From assembly GCF_900457465.1 (NCBI RefSeq), contig NZ_UAUU01000011.1, positions 1,860,001 through 1,924,000 on the forward strand: a stretch of DNA of 64,000 bases. The letters are read 5' to 3'. The stretch is from Sphingobacterium multivorum (GTDB lineage: Bacteria > Bacteroidota > Bacteroidia > Sphingobacteriales > Sphingobacteriaceae). Position numbers and translations under genes: made by a program. Numbering within the stretch: the stretch's first letter is position 1; each line of letters begins with the position of its first letter. This document shows positions 8,962 through 17,682 of this stretch, piece by piece. The notes under the pieces were generated by a model. That model did no database searches, was not told where the DNA came from, and saw nothing but the letters and a program-made list of their open reading frames with translations.

Positions 8962-9966
8962 ATGGATAAACGAACTAAAAGTAGAAGTAAGGTGAAAACC
9001 TATTGGCGAATTTTAAAGAGTACGGTGGCTGGATTTTTGAATGAGGATTCGATGAAATATAGTGCTTCATTATCTTATTATACTGTTTTCTCTATTGGTC
9101 CTATATTGGTTTTAATGATTGCCTTAGCTGGAATTTTTTATGGTGAGGATGCGATTGAAGGGAAAGTATTCCTGGAACTCCGCGGTTTGGTGGGAAGCAA
9201 TGCTGCAAAACAGATTCAAGAAGTTATTCAGAATTTGCAGCTTTCGGGAAAATCAAACCTGGCGTTGCTTATCAGTAGCATTACATTGGTTTTAGGAGCA
9301 ACGACGGTTTTTGGGGATATACAGAATTCGATTAACAAAATTTGGCACGTAAGGGCAAAGCCGAAAAAAGGCTGGTTAAAATTGATTCAGGATAGATTGT
9401 TATCTTCGTCTTTGGTGATTGGATTGGGCTTTTTATTAGTCGTTACACTCATCGTAAATGGTGTAATATTGGCGTTGACAGATCAGCTACAGCATTATTT
9501 CCCGGACGTGACCGTAATGTTAATGGATGGGATTAACTTTGCATTGTCTTTTGGAATTATATTCTTGTTATTTAGTGTCATATTTAAAGCACTTCCGGAT
9601 GTAAATATTCACTGGCGGACCGTACGGGCGGGTGCCTTATTTACGTCAATTTTATTTGTATTGGGACGTTATTTAATTGGAGTCTATCTGGAGCATTCTG
9701 CAACCCAAGATACCTATGGTGCGGCAGGTTCATTTGTGTTGATCTTACTTTGGGTCTACTACACAGCAGCTATTTTATATTTTGGTGCGATCTATACAAG
9801 GGAGTACGCCACTGTCATGGGCATCCCTATTGAACCCTCGCAATATGCCGTGCATGTTGAAACGCAGGAAATTGAGCGTAATGTAACCGAAATACCTCCG
9901 GCCCCGTTAACACAAGAGGAGCAGACGATTACCGAAGAGGATACTACGATCCCCAAGAAAGCATAA
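8962..9966 (+). CDS. YihY/BrkB family inner-membrane protein
   Basis: The 334-residue protein has six predicted membrane helices. The N-terminal amphipathic segment DSMKYSASLSYYTVFSIGP is the hallmark of the YihY/BrkB family (once called RNase BN in error). Other family traits are TVFGDIQNSINKIWHV, the Pro-Asp kink in FKALPDVNIHWRTVRAGA, and DTYGAAGSFVLILLWVYYTA near the last helices. The final 45 residues are an acidic, Thr- and Pro-rich cytoplasmic tail. The ATG at 8962 is preferred over an upstream TTG. Proposed roles are transport or envelope maintenance, but none is proven. Confidence 0.88.
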   Translation: MDKRTKSRSKVKTYWRILKSTVAGFLNEDSMKYSASLSYYTVFSIGPILVLMIALAGIFYGEDAIEGKVFLELRGLVGSNAAKQIQEVIQNLQLSGKSNLALLISSITLVLGATTVFGDIQNSINKIWHVRAKPKKGWLKLIQDRLLSSSLVIGLGFLLVVTLIVNGVILALTDQLQHYFPDVTVMLMDGINFALSFGIIFLLFSVIFKALPDVNIHWRTVRAGALFTSILFVLGRYLIGVYLEHSATQDTYGAAGSFVLILLWVYYTAAILYFGAIYTREYATVMGIPIEPSQYAVHVETQEIERNVTEIPPAPLTQEEQTITEEDTTIPKKA

Positions 9967-10002
9967 ACATTAGATTTACTGAATTCTTACCACCAAATTC
10001 TG

Positions 10003-10010
10003 TAAATTTG
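10003..10010 (+). promoter_or_regulatory. Candidate Bacteroidota -7 promoter box (TAAATTTG)
   Basis: TAAATTTG matches TAnnTTTG exactly, 23 bp before the ATG of the XRE regulator gene. No clear TTTG -33 element was found at the usual spacing. Confidence 0.45.
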
Positions 10011-10033
10011 ATGGTAAGATCGATCTATTGTTT

Positions 10034-10573
10034 ATGAACAAATTACAATCATTACGTGAGAAACTCAATTTAACACAAGAGGAACTAGCGCAAAAATCAA
10101 ATATTTCAGTAAGAACAATTCAGCGGATTGAAGCGGGGCAGTCGCCAAAGGGTTACACCCTTCGCGCACTTGCACAGGCATTGAATGTGGAGGAATCGGA
10201 GTTTTCTGCGTATGATATACCTCTTGAGTCAGAAAACTTGAGATGGATCAAGATTATCAACCTGTCTTCCTTACCCTTTTCTATATTGCCACCATTAAAT
10301 ATTTTGGTACCTGTCGCAATTATGCTCTTCAAAAAACAGCATTCATATAAAGTTCGCCAGTTAATCTCAATTCAAATCGTATCGACTTTAATTGCTGTTT
10401 TACTGATGCTTATTATTTTTATACTGAACGATTGGGTAGGTATTAAAAGCAATGTGAAATTGCTTATTCCGTTATGTTGGATACTTATGAATATAATCAT
10501 TATACTGCGAAATGCGATTGGATTAAATAAAGCTGGGCATGCACGTATTTTGCCCGATATAAGTATATTATAG
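10034..10573 (+). CDS. XRE-family regulator with C-terminal membrane domain
   Basis: The 179-residue protein starts with a Cro/cI-type helix-turn-helix (LREKLNLTQEELAQKSNISV then RTIQRIEAGQSPKGYTLRAL, residues about 6-52). Three predicted membrane helices follow from about residue 75 (SLPFSILPPLNILVPVAIML, LISIQIVSTLIAVLLMLIIF, LLIPLCWILMNIIIILRN). This one-component design ties a DNA-binding domain to the membrane and is common in Bacteroidota. The signal and targets are unknown. The ATG at 10034 is taken over an in-frame TTG two codons upstream. Confidence 0.85.
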   Translation: MNKLQSLREKLNLTQEELAQKSNISVRTIQRIEAGQSPKGYTLRALAQALNVEESEFSAYDIPLESENLRWIKIINLSSLPFSILPPLNILVPVAIMLFKKQHSYKVRQLISIQIVSTLIAVLLMLIIFILNDWVGIKSNVKLLIPLCWILMNIIIILRNAIGLNKAGHARILPDISIL

Positions 10574-10679
10574 GTGCTTTTATACAATTGTCGGCTAGCT
10601 GTCGGGACATTGTCGGGCTGTAAAAGGGTATTCTTCGTCTGGTATTTTTTTTCTTTGATCTTCAAAAAAATGCAAAATT

Positions 10680-11904
10680 ATGAAAACAGACAATCAAAAG
10701 AAGAAACGTCATATTGCCTTGGCTACCTTTGCTATTATTCTTTCTTTTTTTACGATGACGAACGTCTTTCCGCAAGCTAAGATTCCTTTGATCAAAGCTT
10801 CATCTGAGAAAGCCGGTATTACAGATGGCGCCTATTGCCATGTTGACTGGAAATCAGATCCCAAGGCAGATCCCGACGTCTATTTCGTAAATATTCCAAC
10901 AAAAGAAAGTACAGTTGTTTTTTTAAAACAGATCAGGAGGAATTGACTGTGATGACTAAACCCGGGTCGATGTATGATTTCATAGTACTATTGAATGGAA
11001 CGGATTCTTGTCACGTTCGTATAAGCGCTCAATTACCGCCGGATCTACCCACAATGGATAATAGTAATTTATTTCCGATGCGGATACCGTTTCGTCTTAT
11101 TGGCTCACGGATTTTCCTGAACGGTACAATTAACAAAAAAGACGTTACGATACAGTTTGATTTAGGAGCTGGAACTGGCGTTGTTAATAGAAATAACGCA
11201 AAGCAGCTGGATTTATCATTTTCATCGTTTACGACAGTTGCGAATACCGACGGGCTTAATAACGAGCGGACAAGTCTGGGCAATGAATTGCATATTGGGC
11301 CGATTGTTTGGAAAAACGTGTCAGTGACTGAGGTCGGTAATATGAAGCCTTTTGAAGATCTTATTATTGGCAACAGTTTCTTTCGAAATCACATTATTGA
11401 AATCGATTATGATAAAATGGAATTGGTAATTCATCGCGATCTCCCCACTAAAGCAAAGAAGTATACAAAGCTTCCAGTATACTATGAGCAAAACCGACCC
11501 AAGTTTAAAGCTGCTTTTAGACATAACCAACAAGACTACGATTTTTGGTTCCTTTTTGATACAGGTCGTGATGGTACGATGCTGTTAGGGAAGATTTTAC
11601 CGGTATAGATCATAATTGGACCGATCTAACGCCGCTTACCATGATCAGTAACCGTAAGATTATCCGTTTGGATGCTTCAATAGCTGGTGTGGAGTTTAAA
11701 GATATTGTGACGAATGCCGCTGATCCGGCCAAGCCCAATGGCAGACCAAGCCTGTTCGGAAATCAGATTCTGAACCATTTTAATGTCATTTTGGATAATC
11801 AGGAAGGATTTCTTTATCTGAAACCAAACAGCAGGATCAAGGAACCTTATTCAAACTATGAGGGCTATTTGAAACAGATGTCTCAGTCAATGCAGAAAAA
11901 TTAA
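10680..11904 (+). pseudogene. Retropepsin-like aspartic protease gene, two frameshifts
   Basis: Three consecutive frames form one protein. Restoring one T in the T run at 10918-10924 and one G at 11588-11590 gives a continuous 408-residue product. It has an N-terminal signal/anchor segment (HIALATFAIILSFFTMTNVF), a first aspartic-protease loop QFDLGAGTGVVN, and a second, FLFDTGRDGTMLLG, across the second break. Bacterial relatives are retropepsin-like proteins with two DxG loops. The repaired join STVVFFKTDQEELTV and the join LLGEDFTGIDHN both read naturally, which supports single-base losses. The cause may be decay or sequencing error in homopolymers. Confidence 0.8.
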
Positions 11905-11969
11905 AGTGAGCAGCCAATGCCGTTTGTTCAGGGAGCAAATGACATTGGCTACTTATGGTAAGGATGTAT

Positions 11970-13127
11970 CTAACGAATAAAATCGGTCCATTTCTGTTCG
12001 GATTTTCCCGAGGCAATTACAGTTTCTAGAAACTTCATGCCACGCAGACCATCAGCTACAGTTGGAAAATCAGTATCTTCTTCTCGCGGCTCTATACCTT
12101 GCATTGATGCCAATAGTGTGGCTGCAAAATTTCTATAAATATTGGCAAATGCTTCGATATATCCTTCGGGGTGACCGGCCGGTAGACGAATGTTATGTTT
12201 GGCGATTGGTGAAAGGTACTGCTGACCTGCACGAAATAGCTGGATTGGCGCATCGAGCTGTTTAAAGATGAGTGTATTTGCATCCTGCTGGTTCCATTCC
12301 AATCCCCCAAGTTCACCATATACTCTAATTTTTAACGCATTTTCTTCTCCTGCAGCAACCTGGGATGCCGATAGTACGCCGGTGGCTCCATTCTCAAATC
12401 CAAGTAATATGTTGCCGTCATCTTCAAGTTTTCTTCCGGTCACAAATGTTTGAAGATCGGCACACATTTTAGTGATTTTTAAACCGGAGATATATTCCGC
12501 TAGGTGGGCAGCATGTGTCCCAATATCGCCCATACAACCACTTTTTCCGCTCTTTTCCGGATCTGTCCGCCAGAAGGCCAGAGAAGGACTATTTTCGATC
12601 ATCTTACTTAGCCATCCCTGCGGATACTCGACCATAATTTTTCTAATCGAACCTAATTGGCCCTCTTTGACAAGATGACGGGCTTGTTTCACCATCGGAT
12701 AGGCAGAGTAGGTGTATGTGACACAGAGTATTAGTCCAGTTTCCGCTACTTTTTGTTGGAGCAATTCGGCCTGTTCTGTTGTCAGAGTCATCGGCTTTTC
12801 AAGCACGACATGGAAGCCATGTTCCAGCGCCATCATTGCTGGTTCGAAATGAGCAAAATTGGGCGTGACGATACTCACAAAGTTCATGCGATCATCCGCC
12901 GGACGTTTACTTTCCTCGACAATCATTTCCCGATAACTTCCATAGCTCCTTTCCTCTGGAAGCCCTAAAAGCGCAGCGGATTCTTTTGCGACAAGTGGAT
13001 CAGCACTCAGTGCTCCGCAACATAATTCAATCTGACCGTCAATTCCAGCAGCCATGCGATGTACAGCCCCTATAAATGCATTTTTTCCACCGCCGATCAT
13101 GCCCATTTTTAGTTTTGTATTGCGCAT
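11970..13127 (-). CDS. Gfo/Idh/MocA family oxidoreductase
   Basis: This 385-residue NAD(P)-dependent dehydrogenase has the Rossmann motif GMIGGGKNAFIGAVHR at the N-terminus, the family core VVLEKPMTLTTEQAELL (Glu-Lys-Pro, Lys catalytic), and the C-terminal domain with GDIGTHAAHLAEYISG carrying the conserved His. It likely oxidises or reduces a sugar or its 3-keto derivative. It is 34 bp downstream of the TIM-barrel isomerase gene on the same strand, an operon, and the pair diverges from a GMC oxidoreductase operon. The arrangement suggests one sugar-oxidation pathway. Exact substrate is unknown. Confidence 0.9.
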   Translation of the reverse strand: MRNTKLKMGMIGGGKNAFIGAVHRMAAGIDGQIELCCGALSADPLVAKESAALLGLPEERSYGSYREMIVEESKRPADDRMNFVSIVTPNFAHFEPAMMALEHGFHVVLEKPMTLTTEQAELLQQKVAETGLILCVTYTYSAYPMVKQARHLVKEGQLGSIRKIMVEYPQGWLSKMIENSPSLAFWRTDPEKSGKSGCMGDIGTHAAHLAEYISGLKITKMCADLQTFVTGRKLEDDGNILLGFENGATGVLSASQVAAGEENALKIRVYGELGGLEWNQQDANTLIFKQLDAPIQLFRAGQQYLSPIAKHNIRLPAGHPEGYIEAFANIYRNFAATLLASMQGIEPREEDTDFPTVADGLRGMKFLETVIASGKSEQKWTDFIR

Positions 13128-13161
13128 AAAGTTGATTTTTTAATGAGGATATCTTTCGTAT

Positions 13162-14214
13162 TTACAAACCCAATAGTTTGCGGTTAAGGCTATCATTGGT
13201 TTCGACGGCAGCAAAATTATCGAACGCCTTGTCAGTAACACGGATAATATAGTCTTTAATATGTAGCGCGCCTTCCCGTGCACCATCTTCAGCATTTTTG
13301 AATGCACATTCCCATTCCAGTACTGCCCAGCCTTGATAATCATATTGTGTGAGTTTGGTAAATATGGATTTGAAATCCACTTGTCCATCACCAATTGATC
13401 TAAAACGACCTGCTCTTGACTGCCAGCTTTGGAAGCCACCATAGACGCCCTGACGACCAGAAGGATTGAATTCAGCATCTTTAACATGGAACATTTTAAT
13501 TCGTTTATGGTAAATGTCGATGAATTGAAGATAGTCAAGACATTGAAGGACAAAATGGGAGGGATCATAGAGAATGTTTGCCCGCTTGTGATAATTTACA
13601 TTTTCGAGAAATAAGTCAAAAGTAGCACCGTCATGGAGATCTTCTCCAGGGTGTAATTCATAGCATAGGTCGACATCATACAGGTCACATTCATCAAGAA
13701 TGGGTAACCATAATTTTGCAAGCTCAGCAAAACCTGTTTCGATCAACTTCGCGGGTCTTTGTGGCCAAGGGTATATAAATGGCCATAGAAAGGCTCCACT
13801 AAAGGTCGCCAGCGCTTTAAGCCCGAGATTGTGGGAAGCTCGTACGGCATATTTTAATTGCTGGATCGCCCACTGTTGTCGTGCTTGAGGATTACCATGT
13901 AAATGCTGTGGTGCAAATGCATCAAATAGATCATCGAAACTTGGATTTACAGCCACTAATTGCCCTTGGAGATGGGTTGAGAGTTCGGTAATTTCCAATC
14001 CGAAAGACTGTACTTTCGCTTTTAGATCAATTGCATAGCTTTTATCGAGCGCTGCTTTTTCTAGATCGATAAAACGGGCATCCAAGGTGGGCAGTTGTAT
14101 ACCCTTATAGCCAAGTGCTGCAGCCCACTGGCAGATAGAGTCCAAGGAGTTAAATGGCGCTTCATCACCGATAAACTGCGCGAGGAAGATGGCAGGGCCT
14201 TTAATTGTTGTCAT
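13162..14214 (-). CDS. Sugar phosphate isomerase/epimerase-like TIM-barrel protein
   Basis: The 350-residue protein belongs to the AP-endonuclease-2 (xylose isomerase-like) TIM-barrel superfamily. Metal-site segments are visible: CYELHPGEDLHDG (Glu), YDPSHFVLQ (Asp-x-x-His), FHVKDAEFNPSG, and VLEWECAFKN near the end. Relatives isomerise or epimerise sugars, keto-inositols or 3-keto-glucose derivatives with a divalent metal. It is the first gene of the minus-strand operon with the Gfo/Idh/MocA dehydrogenase, and its start faces the intergenic region with the 16-bp palindrome. Substrate is inferred only from context. Confidence 0.88.
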   Translation of the reverse strand: MTTIKGPAIFLAQFIGDEAPFNSLDSICQWAAALGYKGIQLPTLDARFIDLEKAALDKSYAIDLKAKVQSFGLEITELSTHLQGQLVAVNPSFDDLFDAFAPQHLHGNPQARQQWAIQQLKYAVRASHNLGLKALATFSGAFLWPFIYPWPQRPAKLIETGFAELAKLWLPILDECDLYDVDLCYELHPGEDLHDGATFDLFLENVNYHKRANILYDPSHFVLQCLDYLQFIDIYHKRIKMFHVKDAEFNPSGRQGVYGGFQSWQSRAGRFRSIGDGQVDFKSIFTKLTQYDYQGWAVLEWECAFKNAEDGAREGALHIKDYIIRVTDKAFDNFAAVETNDSLNRKLLGL

Positions 14215-14360
14215 ATGTATTGCGTTTAGAAAAAGACTACGTTATGTACAAAACAGATCCATATTCCAATACGTTTAAAGAAATGGCTGCGTCTGTCGTT
14301 TATACTATTATAATTTGGTTATCCAAGCTACCTGCTTGTTTAATACAATATTACAAAAAT

Positions 14361-14376
14361 TTGCAACCGGTTGCAA
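14361..14376. promoter_or_regulatory. Perfect 16-bp palindrome, LacI/GalR-type operator candidate
   Basis: TTGCAACCGGTTGCAA is a perfect palindrome with a central CG, the form typical of LacI/GalR-family operators. It lies between two divergent sugar-metabolism operons, where one repressor could control both. No LacI-family gene is in the window. Confidence 0.6.
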
Positions 14377-14398
14377 TAAAATCAAAAAAAAACCTTAA

Positions 14399-14462
14399 AC
14401 TTGTCTAGACGATCCATTCTTACGCTTTCCAAATGATATAAGAATGTCTCGTCTAAACAAGT
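14399..14462. repeat. Imperfect inverted repeat upstream of the GMC oxidoreductase gene
   Basis: Left arm ACTTGTCTAGACGA and CATTCTTA are mirrored by AAGAATG and CGTCTAAACAAGT on the right, with small mismatches and a central loop near 14425-14437. RNA from this stretch could fold into a long stem about 100 bp before the start codon. A regulatory or attenuator role is possible. Confidence 0.5.
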
Positions 14463-14563
14463 AAAGCTGTCAGGCACCAGTGTGGCGCTTGATTGTGGAG
14501 AAGACTTGATTTGAGCGGGAAATTTCCCCTCGAGTAATAACCCAATAAACCAATTATAAATAA

Positions 14564-16252
14564 ATGGCAAATAATGTTTATGATGCAATTGTCATCGGGT
14601 CTGGGATCACAGGTGGCTGGGCAGCCAAGGAGCTAACAGAGCGTGGACTTAAAACCATAATGTTAGAAAGAGGACGCAATATTGAGCATATCAAAGATTA
14701 CCCATCACCCAATAAAGATCCATGGGATTTTCCGCATCGGGGCCGGGTGCCATTGGATCGCGCCCAGCACTACCTACCTTTTGGAATTAAAAATCAATGG
14801 ATGAATGAAGGGAACATCGACTTTTGGACTAATGAGACAGAGAGTCCGTATAAGGAGATAAAACCCTTTAATTGGTTCCGGGGTTATCACGTTGGCGGGC
14901 GTTCGCTTATGTGGGGACGGCAGAGTTATCGTTGGTCGGATGTTGATTTTGAAGCAAATAGCAGAGACGGACATGGCATTGACTGGCCCGTACGTTATAA
15001 AGAAATAGCACCTTGGTATAGTCACGTTGAAAAATTTGCCGGCATTTCGGGTAATAGAGACGGTATAGCGGTGTTGCCTGATGGCGAATTTATGCCACCC
15101 ATGGACATGGATATCGTGGAAAAAGACCTTGCCGCACGCTTAAAATCGCATTATCAGGGAAAACGACATTTTATAATTGGCCGGGTAGCCAACATAACAG
15201 TGCCCCACCATGGCCGTGTTAATTGCCAATACCAAAATAAATGTTGGTTGGGTTGCAATTTCGGCGCTTACTTTAGCACACAATCTGCAACATTGCCCGC
15301 AGCAGTGAAGACAGGGAACCTTACCTTACGGCCATTTTCAATTGTAAAGAGTATTATTTACGATCGTGATACCCAGAAAGCTAAAGGAGTAGAAATTGTT
15401 GATGCGGAGACGAATCAAACCTATGAGTATTTTGCTAAAATCGTCTTTGTATGTGCTTCAACGTTAAATTCCACCTGGGTATTAATGAATTCCGCTACCA
15501 ATGTATGGGAGGGTGGGCTTGGAAGCAGTAGTGGTGAACTGGGACATAACCTAATGGATCACATGTTAAATAGTGGGGCTGGGGGAAGAGTAGAGGGATT
15601 TGTGGATAAATATATTTTTGGACGACGGGCCAATGGATTATATGTGCCCCGATTTGCCAATATTGCCGGCGATACCAAGAGGAGAGATTACGTCCGTGGT
15701 TTTGGCTATCAGGGTGGGGCTTCGAGGGGACAATGGTCGGGTAAGGTCGATAATAAGAGCGTGGGCGGCGCTTGGAAAGATGCTATCGCCGAGCCGGGCA
15801 GCTGGGGAGTGGGTTTCAGCGCGTTTGGTGAAATACTCCCATATCACGAAAATAAAGTCCTATTGGATTCATCGGTAAAAGATAAATGGGGACTTCCCGT
15901 ATTGGCAATAGACGCAGAGATTAAGGATAACGAGCGGAAAATAAGGGTTGATGCAAGCAATGAAATGAAGGAAATGTTAGAATCTATCGGTGTCAAAGAC
16001 GTAACAACCTACGATAACGGGTTTAGTATGGGACAGGGAATTCATGAAATGGGAACAGCACGAATGGGAAATGATCCGAAAACCTCGGTATTAAACAAAT
16101 TTAACCAAGTATGGGATGCTAAAAATGTTTTTGGGACAGATGGGGCCTTTATGACTTCTTCTTCCTGTGTGAATCCATCGCTTACCTATATGGCATTTAC
16201 AGCTAGGGCAGTAGATTTTGCTGTAAATGAATTAAAAAAAGGGAATCTTTAA
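14564..16252 (+). CDS. GMC family FAD oxidoreductase (glucoside 3-dehydrogenase-like, large subunit)
   Basis: The 562-residue flavoprotein begins with the FAD-binding dinucleotide fold VIGSGITGGWAAKELTERG and has the GMC segment GRSLMWGRQSYRW. The C-terminal domain contains GIHEMGTARMGNDP with the catalytic His, and NPSLTYMAFTARA. The next gene, 21 bp downstream, is a gluconate 2-dehydrogenase subunit 3-like protein; this pair is the known architecture of Bacteroidota glucoside 3-dehydrogenases, which oxidise the C3 hydroxyl of glucosides. With the divergent dehydrogenase and isomerase it forms a plausible 3-keto-sugar pathway. Substrate specificity is inference. Confidence 0.88.
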   Translation: MANNVYDAIVIGSGITGGWAAKELTERGLKTIMLERGRNIEHIKDYPSPNKDPWDFPHRGRVPLDRAQHYLPFGIKNQWMNEGNIDFWTNETESPYKEIKPFNWFRGYHVGGRSLMWGRQSYRWSDVDFEANSRDGHGIDWPVRYKEIAPWYSHVEKFAGISGNRDGIAVLPDGEFMPPMDMDIVEKDLAARLKSHYQGKRHFIIGRVANITVPHHGRVNCQYQNKCWLGCNFGAYFSTQSATLPAAVKTGNLTLRPFSIVKSIIYDRDTQKAKGVEIVDAETNQTYEYFAKIVFVCASTLNSTWVLMNSATNVWEGGLGSSSGELGHNLMDHMLNSGAGGRVEGFVDKYIFGRRANGLYVPRFANIAGDTKRRDYVRGFGYQGGASRGQWSGKVDNKSVGGAWKDAIAEPGSWGVGFSAFGEILPYHENKVLLDSSVKDKWGLPVLAIDAEIKDNERKIRVDASNEMKEMLESIGVKDVTTYDNGFSMGQGIHEMGTARMGNDPKTSVLNKFNQVWDAKNVFGTDGAFMTSSSCVNPSLTYMAFTARAVDFAVNELKKGNL

Positions 16253-16273
16253 TTATTTTATGATGTAATAGTT

Positions 16274-16843
16274 ATGAATAGACGAGAAGCAATACAACGT
16301 GTAGCCATGCTCATGGGCGGAACAGTTATTGGTGCTTCATTATTTTTGGAAGGATGCCAAAGGTCTGCTTCGAAAGATATAGAAATGCTCTTTGATTCAA
16401 AATCAATCGATTTTTTGGGTGATCTCGCTGAGGCCATTCTTCCTAAAACCACTACACCGGGGGCGAAGGAAGCTGGTGTAGGTTCTGAGATTCCCGTTCT
16501 GGTGCGAGACTGCTATAAACCTGAAGAACAGCAGGTCTTTCTGGCTGGAACAGCCGGAATTGACGAACGTGCCAAGAAAGAATTTGGACGCAATTTTCAG
16601 CAACTCGAAAAGAAAGACCAAACGGCCTTTGTCGATATTTTGGACAAGGAAGCGCAGGATTATGACGAAAAGAAATCCGCTAACGATCTACCTCATTTTT
16701 TCACACTGTTTAAACAGCTTACTCTCCTTACATTTTTTAGCTCAAAATTGGGAGCCACGGAAGTATTCCGTTATGTGAAAATCCCAGGGAAATATGATGG
16801 CGATTTCCCTTATCAAAAGGGTGACCATGCCTGGGCAACCTAG
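16274..16843 (+). CDS. Gluconate 2-dehydrogenase subunit 3 family protein
   Basis: The 189-residue small subunit starts with a twin-arginine type leader (MNRREAIQRVAMLMGG) followed by a lipobox-like LFLEGC, so it may be exported folded and possibly lipidated. The mature part is helical with the family pattern LGDLAEAILPKTTTPGAKEAGV and ends KYDGDFPYQKGDHAWAT. In relatives this subunit supports folding, export or electron transfer of the GMC catalytic subunit, encoded 21 bp upstream. The pair is probably co-translocated by Tat. Confidence 0.87.
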   Translation: MNRREAIQRVAMLMGGTVIGASLFLEGCQRSASKDIEMLFDSKSIDFLGDLAEAILPKTTTPGAKEAGVGSEIPVLVRDCYKPEEQQVFLAGTAGIDERAKKEFGRNFQQLEKKDQTAFVDILDKEAQDYDEKKSANDLPHFFTLFKQLTLLTFFSSKLGATEVFRYVKIPGKYDGDFPYQKGDHAWAT

Positions 16844-16865
16844 CTAAAAATCGTATAAATTTAAT

Positions 16866-16900
16866 ATTGACCCCTTGTCCTTAATTGGCAGCGGGGTCAA
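16866..16900. terminator. Stem-loop between convergent genes
   Basis: TTGACCCC (16867-16874) pairs with GGGGTCAA (16893-16900) around an 18-base loop. There is no strong T tract, so a terminator role is likely only by position. It overlaps the end of the minus-strand gene. Confidence 0.4.
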
Positions 16901-17417
16901 TTAAAGAGGTTGTCAAGCCTATGAACTTTAACAAATTTTTGCTATCGAAAAGTAGAGTGGTAAAATGTGTCCCTGTTTTCATCGTCAGTCTGGTACCGCC
17001 CGGAAACGAGCTTCCCGCATCAAGTTTTTGCTTTTTGACATGGTGTTGGCTGAATTTTGAAAGAGCCTCTTTAACTGTTGTTTTATTGATCGCCAGATCA
17101 AAAGGTAATCCTTCGACAATCAAAAACTTGTCTTCTGGTATATCAAAAAATAGTTCATTGACGGATTTATCAGCCCCATAATTGCTATAAAGTTCTAAAC
17201 CGGATTTTGTGATCCATTTTGCATACTTTTCTTCGTTGGCATCTTCATAGAATTCTGTTTTCACATTCAATGTAGCAGCAATTTTATCCACTGTCTGTGG
17301 AAATACAAATTCACTGTTTTTATTTAACAATGATTTTAAGTCGGCTTTATTCTGTGCGAAAGTCGTTGCCGCAAAAAGGAAAAGACCTATATTTAATGTT
17401 AGTGCTTTTATCTTCAT
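16881..17417 (-). CDS. Exported protein of unknown function
   Basis: The start is set at ATG 17417, which gives a clean Sec signal peptide (MKIKALTLNIGLFLFAATTF then AQ). The mature protein of about 155 residues has no motif that I recognise; it is mixed charge with a Lys-rich C-terminal third (VKKQKLDAGSSFPGGTRLTM). An upstream TTG would add 25 hydrophobic/polar residues that spoil the signal peptide. It stands alone, convergent with the GMC small-subunit gene. Probably periplasmic. Confidence 0.7.
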   Translation of the reverse strand: MKIKALTLNIGLFLFAATTFAQNKADLKSLLNKNSEFVFPQTVDKIAATLNVKTEFYEDANEEKYAKWITKSGLELYSNYGADKSVNELFFDIPEDKFLIVEGLPFDLAINKTTVKEALSKFSQHHVKKQKLDAGSSFPGGTRLTMKTGTHFTTLLFDSKNLLKFIGLTTSLIDPAAN

Positions 17418-17682
17418 CGTATCTTCGTTATATCTTTGGCAATTGTTTTTATCTGTAAGATTAAAATTAATCAAATACATAAAAAAATACAATAGTGCTT
17501 TATACGTGTTTATTAATCAGTACTGGAATGATGGTAAGGTTGTTGTAGTTGTTGGACCTATCTATCGCGTTGAAATTAGTTGATCAAATATCGTTATGCC
17601 GAAAACAATTTGAAGTATTGGACAGTTACAATTTAAATTGTACTTTCATAGCGTTTTTAATAAAGGAAGATATTTACTTTTT

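Larger units (their letters stand above)
14215..14563. other. Divergent control region (349 bp) of the sugar-oxidation cluster
   Basis: The region separates the isomerase/dehydrogenase operon (minus) from the GMC oxidoreductase operon (plus). It holds the palindrome at 14361-14376 and a long imperfect inverted repeat at 14399-14462, listed separately. No coding frame is convincing. Confidence 0.6.

Noticed and set aside
10574..10780. 68-codon frame before the retropepsin gene
   Set aside because: Cys/Phe/Tyr-rich composition and it overlaps the signal-peptide region of the retropepsin gene in another frame.
12062..12968. Several plus-strand frames within the Gfo/Idh/MocA gene
   Set aside because: They are the antisense of a well-supported dehydrogenase gene.
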